Below are positions 1 to 7,551 of a stretch of 15,875 nucleotides of DNA, in pieces. The notes under the pieces were generated by a model. That model searched no databases. It saw only the letters and a list, made by a program, of their open reading frames with translations, and had not been told where the DNA came from. The position numbers were made by a program, and so were the translations under genes. Numbering within the stretch: position 1 is the stretch's first letter; every line of letters starts with the position of its first letter. The DNA is from Methanobacteriota archaeon (GTDB lineage Archaea; Altiarchaeota; Altiarchaeia; IMC4; QMZM01), in assembly GCA_021731385.1 (NCBI GenBank), contig JAKFXM010000129.1, forward strand, positions 1-15,875, written 5' to 3'.

Positions 1-108
1 GAGCCAAAGGCTCTGCCACAAACTTCGTTTCCCTTATGGTGTTGATAGGGCAAGAAACCGTAGGTGTCTTGCCCTTATGTGCATAACACCCGAAACTTGT
101 TTTGGGTG
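1..108. repeat. Hairpin-rich spacer upstream of rpoA1
   Basis: This is a short non-coding stretch with several inverted repeats. Bases 1-13 read GAGCC-AAA-GGCTC, a 5-bp stem with an AAA loop cut by the window edge; the same module recurs near 4300 and 15710. A second hairpin pairs GGGCAAGA with TCTTGCCC around bases 52-78, with an 11-nt loop. A third pairs bases 87-96 with 99-108 (CACCCGAAAC with GTTTTGGGTG, one G-T wobble) and ends 19 nt before the rpoA1 start. I see no tRNA or ORF here. In archaea rpoB normally lies just upstream, so this is probably the rpoB-rpoA1 spacer. Confidence 0.6.
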
Positions 109-127
109 AGAAGGTATAAAAATCAAA

Positions 128-2704
128 ATGATTGCAAGAAAAAAGATAGATCGCATAGAATTTGGGCTATTTTCATCAAAGATGATACAGAAGCTGTCAG
201 CTACCAGAATAGATACACCAAACACATATGATGACGATGGTTATCCGATAGAAGGCGGTTTGATGGACCCCAGATTGGGTGTAATTGATCCGGGTATAAG
301 GTGTAAAACCTGTGGGGGCAGATTGGGGGAATGTCAGGGTCATTTCGGCCATGTTGAACTTACAAGGCCCGTTATTCATGTAGGCTATGCAAAGGAGGTC
401 TATCTACTCCTAAGAGCTACATGCAGAGCATGCAGTAGATTGCTTATGTCAGATGATGAACTAAGGAAGTATAACATTGAGGGATTAACACCTTCAGATA
501 TTGCTAGGATATGGGGAATGGGTATAAAGGTTTCAGATACACAAAAGAAGTGTCCTCACTGTAGTGAGAAGCAGATTAAGATAAAATTCGTAAGACCATA
601 TTCATATTATGAGGGGGATAATAACCTTCTTGTTACGGATATTAGGGAAAGATTTGAAAAGATAACTGATGGTGATATAAAATATCTAGGCCTGAATATA
701 AGGCCTGAATGGATAATCCTAAGCGCAATTCCGGTCCTTCCGATAACAGCAAGACCATCAATAACATTGGAGTCAAGCGATAGAAGCGAGGATGATTTAA
801 CCCATAAACTTGTTGATATATTAAGGATAAACCAGAGGCTTGAAGAAAACATAAATTCAGGAGCACCGCAATTAATAATAGAGGATCTATGGGATCTTTT
901 GCAGTATCATGTTGCTACATATTTTGACAATGGAATAACAGGAATTCCTCCGGCAAGGCATCGTTCTGGAAGACCCTTAAAGACGATAGCGCAGCGGCTT
1001 AAGGGTAAGGAGGGGCGGTTTAGAAATAATCTTTCGGGTAAAAGGGTTAATTTCTCTGCAAGAACCGTCGTAGGACCTGATCCAAATATAAGCATAAATG
1101 AGGTTGGTGTGCCTTATTTTATCGCTATGGAACTTACGGTTCCTGAAGAGGTTAATGAAAGAAATATCGATCACCTGAAGGAGTTGATCCTTAATGGCCC
1201 CAAGACATACCCCGGATCTCATAATGTAATTACTGAATTTGGAAGAAAGAGGATAATGGATGAAAACAAAGAGGAGATTGTAAAAAGCCTGAAGATCGGG
1301 GATATTGTTGAGAGGCATATTTGCAATGGGGATGTTGTAGTTTTTAACAGGCAACCTTCTTTGCACAGACCCTCGATGATGTGCCATTATGTGATGGTTC
1401 TGCCGCAGAAGTCATCTACCAAGCCATCACAAGGAGACAATACATTCAGGCTTAACATTGCCGTATGTCCCCCATACAATGCAGACTTCGATGGTGATGA
1501 GATGAATCTTCATGTTCCTCAGTCAGAGGAGGCAAGGGCAGAGGCAGAAATTCTTATGCGTGTTCAGGACAATATAATATCACCCAGATTTGGAGGTCCA
1601 ATAATAGGTGGAAGACATGACCATGTTACAGGAATGTACATGCTTACAAAGAAGGACTCCGTCTTTGAAAGAGGGGATGCCCTTAAATTAACAAGAAATT
1701 TGATAAAACTTCCTGAAGGTAAAAAGAAATTCACAGGAAAGGAAATTTTTGAATTGCTCCTCCCAAGGGATTTAACGCTGACATATAAAGGCAAATTATG
1801 TATGAATTGCAGGAATTGCAAAGAAGAGAAATGTGAAGAGGAATCTTATGTCATTATAAAAAATGGAAAACTTATGTTAGGGATAATAGACTCAGAGGGT
1901 ATGAGCGGTACACTTCTTAAGGAATTATTCATACACTATGGCTCAGACACTGCGAGAGAATACATAGACAATTCTACACGGCTTGGCATACGTATAATTA
2001 TGAAATATGGGTTTAGTATTGGAATAGATGAGGAGGACCTTCCAAAGTCCGCAGCAAATCAGATAGAGGAGGTATTAAATGAAACAGAGTCCAAGGTTGA
2101 TAATCTAATCAAGACGTACCGGGCCGGTGATTTAAGAATAATTCCTGGTAAGTCTCCGGAAGAGTCATTGGAAGACTACATAATGCTTGAACTAGGCAGG
2201 TCAAGAAGCGAGGCTGGAAGGATAGCAGAAAGAAATGTCGGAAAGAACTCTGCTGTCATAATGGCAAAAACAGGCGCGAGAGGTAGTATCCTGAATCTCA
2301 CACAGATGGCTGGTTCGGTAGGGCAGCAGGCGGTCAGGGGTAAGAGAATAAAGAGGGGTTATCATTTGAGAACCCTGCCACATTTTGGAAAAGGCGATGT
2401 CAGCGCTGTTGCCAATGGCTTTGTAAGATCAAATTTCAAGAGTGGTCTAACCCCGACAGAATACTTCTTCCATTCAATGGGTGGGAGAGAAAGTCTTGTC
2501 GATACCGCGATAAGAACGGGAAGAAGCGGATACATGCAGAGAAGGCTTATAAATGCACTTCAGGACCTTAAAGTCTGTACCGACAGAACTGTTAGGGGGG
2601 ATGGAGGGATTATTGTTCAGTTCTTATATGGGGAGGATGGAATTGATCCCCTAAAGGGTGGTTATGTGGAAAATTATTTGAATTGCGTTGATTCAAAGAA
2701 ATGA
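128..2704 (+). CDS. rpoA1: DNA-directed RNA polymerase subunit A' (Rpo1N)
   Basis: This is the N-terminal part of the largest RNA polymerase subunit, 858 aa, and forms the clamp and catalytic core. Zinc-binding residues of the clamp are visible: C59, C62, C69 and H72, followed by CxxC pairs at C99/C102 and C142/C145. The metal-binding catalytic loop NADFDGDEMN is at about residues 451-460, with Asp453, 455 and 457 holding the active-site magnesium. A bridge-helix-like stretch (GRSGYMQRRLINALQDL) is near the C-terminus, and the protein ends just after the conserved QFLYGEDGIDP, the usual archaeal A'/A'' split. The ATG is preceded by tcaaa and no Shine-Dalgarno. It lies 34 bp upstream of rpoA2. 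Confidence 0.98.
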   Translation: MIARKKIDRIEFGLFSSKMIQKLSATRIDTPNTYDDDGYPIEGGLMDPRLGVIDPGIRCKTCGGRLGECQGHFGHVELTRPVIHVGYAKEVYLLLRATCRACSRLLMSDDELRKYNIEGLTPSDIARIWGMGIKVSDTQKKCPHCSEKQIKIKFVRPYSYYEGDNNLLVTDIRERFEKITDGDIKYLGLNIRPEWIILSAIPVLPITARPSITLESSDRSEDDLTHKLVDILRINQRLEENINSGAPQLIIEDLWDLLQYHVATYFDNGITGIPPARHRSGRPLKTIAQRLKGKEGRFRNNLSGKRVNFSARTVVGPDPNISINEVGVPYFIAMELTVPEEVNERNIDHLKELILNGPKTYPGSHNVITEFGRKRIMDENKEEIVKSLKIGDIVERHICNGDVVVFNRQPSLHRPSMMCHYVMVLPQKSSTKPSQGDNTFRLNIAVCPPYNADFDGDEMNLHVPQSEEARAEAEILMRVQDNIISPRFGGPIIGGRHDHVTGMYMLTKKDSVFERGDALKLTRNLIKLPEGKKKFTGKEIFELLLPRDLTLTYKGKLCMNCRNCKEEKCEEESYVIIKNGKLMLGIIDSEGMSGTLLKELFIHYGSDTAREYIDNSTRLGIRIIMKYGFSIGIDEEDLPKSAANQIEEVLNETESKVDNLIKTYRAGDLRIIPGKSPEESLEDYIMLELGRSRSEAGRIAERNVGKNSAVIMAKTGARGSILNLTQMAGSVGQQAVRGKRIKRGYHLRTLPHFGKGDVSAVANGFVRSNFKSGLTPTEYFFHSMGGRESLVDTAIRTGRSGYMQRRLINALQDLKVCTDRTVRGDGGIIVQFLYGEDGIDPLKGGYVENYLNCVDSKK

Positions 2705-2738
2705 TCTAACAATAGATTCATGAAGATTTAACCCGAAA

Positions 2739-3809
2739 ATGGATTTCCAATATTTACCAGAAAACATAAAGAATAGGGCCGAAAATATAAAAAAAGGGGA
2801 ACAGGATAGATTTCTCCAGATTTATGAGAAATCATTAGTAGTTCCTGGGGAGGCTGTAGGAACCATAGCAGCACAGTCTATAGGAGAACCGGGAACGCAA
2901 ATGACATTAAGAACATTCCACTATGCAGGGGTTGCTGAATTAAGCGTTCCTCTTGGGCTTCCAAGACTTATAGAAATCATTGATGCAAAAAGATCGCCTA
3001 GGGATGCAATAATGACAATTTATATCGACGGGCAGCACAATAAAGACAAAAAATTTGTAGATGAAATTGCAAAAGAACTACGGGAGAAATTTCTGCATGA
3101 TGTATGCACGATTAAGATAAATATCAACAAGAAGGAACTAAGAATTGAAACAAAGGACACTGATGCAAAAAAGATACTTCAAAAGCTAACAGAGAAGGAG
3201 GGCAATGATGGCGTATTCGTGATAACAAAAAATTCGTTGTCTGATCTGAAGAAATTGATGAATAAACTGGGAAAGAAAAGGCTACCTGGGGTGAAGGGTA
3301 TAAAAAGATCATTTGTCAGGGAACTAAAGGGCGAGTATGTTATATACGCGGAGGGCTCAAATCTTAAAGGAGTATTAAACATTGATGGAGTGGACAAGCT
3401 AAGAACAACGACAAATGACATATACCAGATCTATGAAACACTTGGAATAGAGGCTGGAAGAAATGCAATAGTTACAGAGGCTATGACGGTCCTTAAGGAG
3501 CAAAATCTTGATGTTGATATAAGGCATATAATGCTTGTTGCTGACCAAATGACCGTCTCAGGGGAATTGCAGGCTGTTGGGAGGCAGGGTATAAGCGGTT
3601 CAAAAGAGTCCGTTCTTGCGAGGGCAGCATTTGAAGAAACCGAAAAGCACATACTAAACGCTGCATTATATGGTGAGATTGATACACTGGAGGGTGTTGC
3701 AGAAAATATAATTATTGGACAACCAATTCCTATCGGAACAGGAACAATAGAACTTACCGTTAAACCAGAATTACCATCAAAAACGGGGGGAAAGGAGAGG
3801 TCTAAATGA
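2739..3809 (+). CDS. rpoA2: DNA-directed RNA polymerase subunit A'' (Rpo1C)
   Basis: This is the C-terminal part of the largest RNA polymerase subunit, 356 aa, slightly short for archaeal A''. The trigger-loop region is intact at residues 44-64 (AAQSIGEPGTQMTLRTFHYAG, split here as AAQSIGEPGTQ then MTLRTFHYAG). Downstream are the conserved ADQMTVSGELQAVGRQGISG segment and a C-terminal FEETEKHILNAALYGE motif. Together with A' it completes the catalytic centre. The ATG has the local aaaATG context. The downstream gap before rpl30e is 82 bp and carries degenerate hairpins. Confidence 0.97.
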   Translation: MDFQYLPENIKNRAENIKKGEQDRFLQIYEKSLVVPGEAVGTIAAQSIGEPGTQMTLRTFHYAGVAELSVPLGLPRLIEIIDAKRSPRDAIMTIYIDGQHNKDKKFVDEIAKELREKFLHDVCTIKININKKELRIETKDTDAKKILQKLTEKEGNDGVFVITKNSLSDLKKLMNKLGKKRLPGVKGIKRSFVRELKGEYVIYAEGSNLKGVLNIDGVDKLRTTTNDIYQIYETLGIEAGRNAIVTEAMTVLKEQNLDVDIRHIMLVADQMTVSGELQAVGRQGISGSKESVLARAAFEETEKHILNAALYGEIDTLEGVAENIIIGQPIPIGTGTIELTVKPELPSKTGGKERSK

Positions 3810-3813
3810 GAAT

Positions 3814-3854
3814 AAATTCCTTCAATTGAATTTGCAATCGACGGCTTTGCCATC
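3814..3854. repeat. Imperfect hairpins in the rpl30e leader
   Basis: Two inverted repeats lie between rpoA2 and rpl30e. The first pairs AAATTC (3814-3819) with GAATTT (3828-3833) and contains the perfect palindrome TTCAATTGAA. The second pairs GACGGC with GCCATC around a TTT loop (3840-3854), with one mismatch. Its 13 nt at 3839-3851 (CGACGGCTTTGCC) are identical to 5733-5745 in the rpl6 leader, where the hairpin is perfect. It therefore looks like a decayed copy of that element. Confidence 0.5.
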
Positions 3855-3891
3855 AGGACATCCGAATTTGTAAAAGAAAGTTTGAAGACAA

Positions 3892-4197
3892 ATGAAAGAT
3901 ATAAAGGATATGATAAATGTGGTAATAAGAACAGGTAAGGTTATTATGGGATCGAAGAAGGTCATAACGACCTTATTAAGCAGTAATGTTAAGTTAATAA
4001 TACTTAGCAGTAACTGCCACAGAGACATAAAAGAAAGAATTATCTACTATTCCGGGCTGTCCAATACGCCTTACCATATAACTGAGAGCAACAGTTTAGA
4101 ATTTGGTTCTATATGCGGGAAACCATTCCCCGTGTCTGCTCTTGGGATACTGGATCAGGGTGATAGCAATATATTAAAGATGGTAGATAAACATTAA
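3892..4197 (+). CDS. rpl30e: 50S ribosomal protein L30e
   Basis: A 101-aa protein of the L7Ae/L30e RNA-binding family, found in archaea and eukaryotes but not bacteria. Family hallmarks are KVIMGSKKVITTLLSSNVKLIILSSNC in the N-terminal half (a lysine-rich RNA-contacting helix followed by a beta strand) and the later LEFGSICGKPFPVSALGILD, corresponding to the conserved L-x-x-x-C-G-x-P-F-x-V-S segment. Position between rpoA2 and the NusA-like gene is the classical archaeal order. The start ATG follows agacaa, with no Shine-Dalgarno. Confidence 0.95.
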   Translation: MKDIKDMINVVIRTGKVIMGSKKVITTLLSSNVKLIILSSNCHRDIKERIIYYSGLSNTPYHITESNSLEFGSICGKPFPVSALGILDQGDSNILKMVDKH

Positions 4198-4242
4198 ATT
4201 TTAATTCATGAATTTGCAATTTGTGAGGAAATTCCTTTTCTT

Positions 4243-4364
4243 TCAAACTTTAAGAAAGTTTGATGCAAAAATTGCTTTGCAATTTTTGACACCCGAATTA
4301 GAGCCAACGGCTCTGATTCGGGTTCTTTTTGATCAACCTTTTTCTTTCGCAAAGAAAAAGGTTG
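4243..4364. repeat. Array of four tandem triloop hairpins upstream of the NusA-like gene
   Basis: Four strong inverted repeats follow one another, each with a three-base loop. (a) 4243-4251 pairs 4255-4263, 9 bp, loop AAG. (b) 4266-4275 pairs 4279-4288, 10 bp, CAAAAATTGC with loop TTT. (c) 4291-4305 pairs 4309-4323, 15 bp with one T-G wobble, tip AGAGCC-AAC-GGCTCT. (d) 4334-4347 pairs 4351-4364, 14 perfect bp, CAACCTTTTTCTTT with loop CGC. Hairpin d ends four bases before the next start codon. Modules b, c and d recur in variant form in the array at 15588-15853. The function is unknown. Confidence 0.9.
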
Positions 4365-4368
4365 CAAG

Positions 4369-4800
4369 ATGGAAAAAATACGATTAGGAAGTGATGAAAT
4401 AAGGTATATAACACTATTTGAAACCTTGACCGGTGCTATAGTCAAAGATTGTGTTAAGGAAGATGATACAATGGGTTTCCTCGTAGATGGTGGTGGGATG
4501 GGATTAGCCATCGGCAAGGGCGGCGCAAATATTGAAAAGGTCAGAAAAATTATAGGTAAGGGTGTATGGGTTATGGAATTTTCAAGTGATCCCCCAAATT
4601 TTATAAAAAATCTTTTCCGGCCCATTAATATCAAAGAGGTCAGAATCCAAACCGTAAATAACGAAAAGACTGCAATTATTTGGGTGGGCAGGGATGACCG
4701 TAGAAGAGTCATAGGTCATGAGGGAAGCAGGATAAAAATAGCCAAAAAACTTGCCAAGAGGCATTGTGGAATTGATGATATAAAGATAAAGATTATATAA
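4369..4800 (+). CDS. nusA: NusA-like KH-domain protein (archaeal NusA)
   Basis: A 143-aa protein made of two KH RNA-binding domains, matching archaeal NusA-like proteins, which lack the N-terminal polymerase-binding and S1 domains of bacterial NusA. KH loop GKGG is at residues 49-52 (AIGKGGANIEKVRK) and the second KH loop GHEG at 116-119 (VIGHEGSRIKIAKKLAKRHCG). It is presumed to bind RNA in transcription termination or antitermination, or in rRNA transcription; the archaeal role is poorly defined. Its place between rpl30e and rps12 is conserved in archaea. The start ATG follows gcaag, four bases after a 14-bp hairpin. Confidence 0.93.
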   Translation: MEKIRLGSDEIRYITLFETLTGAIVKDCVKEDDTMGFLVDGGGMGLAIGKGGANIEKVRKIIGKGVWVMEFSSDPPNFIKNLFRPINIKEVRIQTVNNEKTAIIWVGRDDRRRVIGHEGSRIKIAKKLAKRHCGIDDIKIKII

Positions 4801-4835
4801 TTAAGGGAATAGAAATATTGAGAATTTAGTTTAAA

Positions 4836-5264
4836 ATGGGAAAAGGAGAATTTGCAGGTAAAAAGTTAACAGACTTCAGAAAGAAATTTAGATGGAAGAA
4901 GGTAGACTACGCCAGAAGAATTCTTAGATTAAAGCAGAAACACGACCCCTTAGAGGGCGCTCCACAGGCTAGAGGAATAGTCTTGGAAAAGGTTGGCATT
5001 GAAGCTAAACAGCCAAATTCCGCCATAAGAAAATGCGTTCGTATTCAGTTGATAAAAAATGGCAGACAATTGACTGCGTTCTGCCCCAGAAATAAGGCAA
5101 TAACATTCATAGACGAACATGATGAAGTATTGATAGAAGGACTTGGTGGGAGAAAGGGTAGATCAATGGGTGATCTTTCCGGTGTAAGGTATAAGGTAAT
5201 CAAGGTCAATGATATATCGCTAAATGAGCTTGTTCATCATAGAAAGGAGAAACCACAGAGATAA
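4836..5264 (+). CDS. rps12: 30S ribosomal protein S12
   Basis: A 142-aa decoding-centre protein of the small subunit, of normal archaeal length. The universal KQPNSAIRKCVRIQLIKNG segment, carrying the lysine and proline residues that face the A site, is in the middle. It is followed by AFCPRNKAI, the archaeal DEHDEVLIEGLGGRKGRSMGDLSGVRYKV core and a basic C-terminal tail. The ATG follows tttaaa, with no Shine-Dalgarno. In most archaea rps7 and elongation factor genes follow; here rps8 follows instead after 70 bp. Confidence 0.97.
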   Translation: MGKGEFAGKKLTDFRKKFRWKKVDYARRILRLKQKHDPLEGAPQARGIVLEKVGIEAKQPNSAIRKCVRIQLIKNGRQLTAFCPRNKAITFIDEHDEVLIEGLGGRKGRSMGDLSGVRYKVIKVNDISLNELVHHRKEKPQR

Positions 5265-5290
5265 GGTTTTCTTTGATTTATAATTTTTAT
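5248..5290 (+). terminator. Possible terminator and/or promoter at the rps12-rps8 junction
   Basis: AGAAACC (5248-5254) can pair with GGTTTTCT (5265-5272), with one bulge, across the rps12 stop codon. It is followed by an AT/T-rich tract, TTTATAATTTTTAT (5277-5290). This could be a T-rich archaeal terminator for the rpo-str block. The same tract could be a TATA box placing a transcript start about 30 nt before rps8. Both readings fit a junction between two formerly separate operons, but neither is certain. Confidence 0.3.
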
Positions 5291-5334
5291 ACATTCTATT
5301 CAATATCTAAGCCATATGCCATTTCTTAAAGAAA

Positions 5335-5724
5335 ATGATGCAAGACCCTGTAAATGATGCAATATCAAGCATAAAGGATCATGAACGCATTGGAAGTTCA
5401 GAGTGTACAGTAAAGCCTGTATCGAAGTTACTGGTAGACATATTTAGGGTATTTCAGAAGGAGGGTTACATAGGAGAATTTGAAGTATCCGGTGGTGTCA
5501 GGGGGGGTAGTATAAGGATAAAACTTGTCAGGCAGATAAATGACTGTGGAGTAATAAAACCCAGATTCAGCGTAAAATGCAGCGAATTTCAGAAATGGGA
5601 AAAGAGATTTCTGCCTTCCAGGGATTTTGGAATTCTTATCTTGACAACACCAAAAGGAGTAATGACCCATAAGGAGGCCAAAGAAAAATCGCTTGGTGGG
5701 AAATTACTCGCTTATGTCTATTAA
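5335..5724 (+). CDS. rps8: 30S ribosomal protein S8
   Basis: A 129-aa 16S rRNA-binding protein of the central domain, full archaeal length. The N-terminus matches the archaeal pattern: DPVNDAISSIKDHERIG, a PVSKLL helix, then EGYIGEFEVSGG. The C-terminal half has the conserved GVIKPRFSVK, FLPSRDFGILILTTPKGVMTHKEA and a final GGKLLAYVY. Two consecutive ATGs (5335 and 5338) are possible starts; I took the first. It begins the rps8-rpl6-rpl32e-rpl19e-rpl18-rps5-rpl30-rpl15-secY run typical of the archaeal spc operon. Confidence 0.96.
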   Translation: MMQDPVNDAISSIKDHERIGSSECTVKPVSKLLVDIFRVFQKEGYIGEFEVSGGVRGGSIRIKLVRQINDCGVIKPRFSVKCSEFQKWEKRFLPSRDFGILILTTPKGVMTHKEAKEKSLGGKLLAYVY

Positions 5725-5730
5725 TGCTGA

Positions 5731-5772
5731 TTCGACGGCTTTGCCGTCGAAGCTCCGAAACGGAGTTTCGGA
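5731..5772. repeat. Overlapping perfect hairpins in the rpl6 leader
   Basis: The 52-nt gap between rps8 and rpl6 is almost filled by inverted repeats. TTCGACGGC (5731-5739) pairs with GCCGTCGAA (5743-5751) around TTT. Next are two mutually exclusive pairings: CTCCG with CGGAG (5753-5765, loop AAA), or TCCGAAAC (5754-5761) with GTTTCGGA (5765-5772, loop GGA). The second form ends four bases before the rpl6 ATG. The first hairpin shares 13 identical bases with the rpl30e leader at 3839-3851. Confidence 0.85.
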
Positions 5773-5776
5773 TAAA

Positions 5777-6346
5777 ATGACACAGAACAAGAAAAAGGGA
5801 AAAAATGGTGTAGAACTGGGTGTTGAAATCCCGTCTGGTGTTGAAATTAGTATTGACGGGAGTGTCATCAAGGTAAAGGGAGAAAGGGGGGAATTAAAAA
5901 GAGAATTTTCATTAGGCAAGGCTATTGCAATAAATCAGAAAGATAGCAAAATACTGCTGTCATCCAAGTTTAGCAGAAGGAGAGAGAAGGAGATATTAGG
6001 TACAACCAAGGGGCACATACAGAATATGATAAATGGGGTAACAAAAGGTATTGTATACAAAATGAAGATAGTTTACTCGCATTTCCCTATGACTGTTAAG
6101 GTTCAGGGAAATAGAATAAGTATTGACAATTTCCTAGGGGAAAAACACCCAAGAACGGCTGAGATACTCTCTGGGGTGACAGTCGAAATAAAGGGCCAAG
6201 ATATAAACCTAGGGGGATTGGACAAGGAGGTTGTTTCACAGACCGCCGCAAATATAGAACAGGCGACGAAGATAAGGGATCGCGATCCACGAGTATTTCA
6301 GGATGGTATTTACATAGTAGAAAAGGATGGTAAGGCTATTGTGTAA
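5777..6346 (+). CDS. rpl6: 50S ribosomal protein L6
   Basis: A 189-aa large-subunit protein made of two similar beta-alpha domains. Visible hallmarks are VEIPSGVEISIDGSVIKVKGERGELKREF in domain 1 and, in domain 2, FPMTVKVQGNRISIDNFLGEKHPRTAEI followed by the archaeal IEQATKIRDRDPRVFQDGIYIVEK ending. The frame is open for 28 codons further upstream (to 5693), but that stretch overlaps rps8 and translates the palindromic leader. The ATG at 5777, with the local ataaaATG context and a start MTQNKKKG, is therefore chosen. Confidence 0.95.
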   Translation: MTQNKKKGKNGVELGVEIPSGVEISIDGSVIKVKGERGELKREFSLGKAIAINQKDSKILLSSKFSRRREKEILGTTKGHIQNMINGVTKGIVYKMKIVYSHFPMTVKVQGNRISIDNFLGEKHPRTAEILSGVTVEIKGQDINLGGLDKEVVSQTAANIEQATKIRDRDPRVFQDGIYIVEKDGKAIV

Positions 6347-6366
6347 AATTTAAAATTAATATAAAA

Positions 6367-7092
6367 ATGGTAGACCAAAGGGGGGCAAAAAGGCACGAAA
6401 AGAAGTCAAAAACGGTTCAGCAGAGAAGCCGTAAGGACATTAAGGATAAGCCAAAGACAAAATCCCGAACAAAAAAAGATGTAAAGAAGAAGCCCAAGAA
6501 GGGGCAGGGGGATAAGGCTGAGAAAGTTAATCCGACAGAGGAAAATCATATTAAAGAAAAAACTGCTGAAAAGAAAAAGATAGGGGAGGAAAAGACAATT
6601 CCTGAAGTTATGGGGGAGAAACCAGCAAAAGCAGAGGAAAAACCACCAGCCGAGAAAGAGGTAGCAATAGAGAAGATAAAATTCCATGGAAGGAAATCCC
6701 TCTCTCCCGAGGAAAGAAAAAATATCGGTTTTATAACAACAAAAAAGAAGAAAAAGCCAAAATTCCTAAGAGAGGAGATGTACAAGGTTCAGAAATTAAA
6801 GGCTGTCTGGCGGAGAAGAAGGGGGATAGACAGTAAGAAGGCAGAGGAAAAGCGCGGTAAGGGGGAAAGTCCAAAGATAGGATATAAAAAACCCGATTCA
6901 ATGATTGGGATTGACCCATCAGGTTATTACCCCGTTATTATTCATAATCATAAGGAATTAAAGGCGTTAAATCCGGTAATAGATGCAGCAATAATCGCAG
7001 GTGCTGTTGGGAGACGCAAAAGGAATGAAATCATAAAAATGGCAAATGAACTCAGGATCACAATATTAAACCCGAGAAGAGGAGAGATATAA
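6367..7092 (+). CDS. rpl32e: 50S ribosomal protein L32e with long lysine-rich N-terminal extension
   Basis: A 241-aa protein whose C-terminal ~110 residues are L32e: FLREEMYKVQKLKAVWRRRRGIDSK (from about 133), PKIGYKKPDSMIGIDPSGYYPVIIHN, then AGAVGRRKRNEIIKMANELRITILNPRRG. The first ~130 residues are low-complexity, rich in Lys, Glu and Pro, with no hydrophobic core, so probably disordered. A short FHGRKSLSPEERKNIGF stretch joins the two parts. Most archaeal L32e proteins lack such a long extension, though extended forms are known. The start has the local aaaaATGG context, 20 bp after rpl6. The core function is binding 23S rRNA. Confidence 0.93.
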   Translation: MVDQRGAKRHEKKSKTVQQRSRKDIKDKPKTKSRTKKDVKKKPKKGQGDKAEKVNPTEENHIKEKTAEKKKIGEEKTIPEVMGEKPAKAEEKPPAEKEVAIEKIKFHGRKSLSPEERKNIGFITTKKKKKPKFLREEMYKVQKLKAVWRRRRGIDSKKAEEKRGKGESPKIGYKKPDSMIGIDPSGYYPVIIHNHKELKALNPVIDAAIIAGAVGRRKRNEIIKMANELRITILNPRRGEI

Positions 7093-7097
7093 TTAAA

Positions 7098-7550
7098 ATG
7101 AATTTACGCAGTCAAAAACGAATTGCTGCCGATATCATGGGTATCGGTATCAGCAGAGTAGTCATGGGCCCCGAGAGGATTGAAGATGTAGCAAAGGCTA
7201 TAACAAGAGATGACATAAGAAACTGTATCTCGACTGGGGCAATTTCATTAAAACCTGCAAAGGGTAATAGTAGGGCGAGATTTAAGAAAACGATTAAACA
7301 GAAAAAAAAGGGCAGACGCAGGGGTCCGGGTCATAAAACCGGAAAAATTGGTGCAAGAATACCAAAGAAAAAAACATGGATTGGAAAAATCAGGGCAATC
7401 AGGGATGAATTGAGGAAGATGAAGGATGAAAAATCCATCAGTGAGTCGACATATAGAAAATTGTACAGGCAGGGTAAGGGGAATCTCTTTCATAATAGAA
7501 GACATATTAGGGAGTATGTAGAAAGGACCAAAAAAGGGATGGGTGAATAA
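7098..7550 (+). CDS. rpl19e: 50S ribosomal protein L19e
   Basis: A 150-aa, mostly helical archaeal/eukaryotic large-subunit protein. It shows the family pattern: an N-terminal LRSQKRIAADIMGIG helix with VVMGPERIEDVAKAITRDDIR, the very basic KKKGRRRGPGHKTGKIGARIPKKKTWIGKIRAIRDEL segment, and a C-terminal YRKLYRQGKGNLFHNRRHIREYV helix. The gap to rpl32e is only 5 bp and rpl18 follows after one base, so the three are certainly co-transcribed. Confidence 0.96.
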   Translation: MNLRSQKRIAADIMGIGISRVVMGPERIEDVAKAITRDDIRNCISTGAISLKPAKGNSRARFKKTIKQKKKGRRRGPGHKTGKIGARIPKKKTWIGKIRAIRDELRKMKDEKSISESTYRKLYRQGKGNLFHNRRHIREYVERTKKGMGE

Positions 7551-7551
7551 A

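Noticed and set aside
1..108. tRNA or riboswitch upstream of rpoA1
   Set aside because: The stems do not form a cloverleaf (no T-arm consensus or acceptor pairing), and no known riboswitch core is recognisable; independent hairpins explain it better.
4206..4712. Minus-strand 168-codon frame through the hairpin array and the NusA-like gene
   Set aside because: It has no family resemblance; it only reads the array and the antisense of a clear KH gene. Its SEPLALIR peptide also appears in a minus-strand frame at 15583-15774 because both read the same hairpin module.
5693..5776. 28-codon upstream extension of the rpl6 frame
   Set aside because: It overlaps the end of rps8 and translates a palindromic leader; MTQNKKKG at 5777 in the usual aaaATG context is a normal L6 start.
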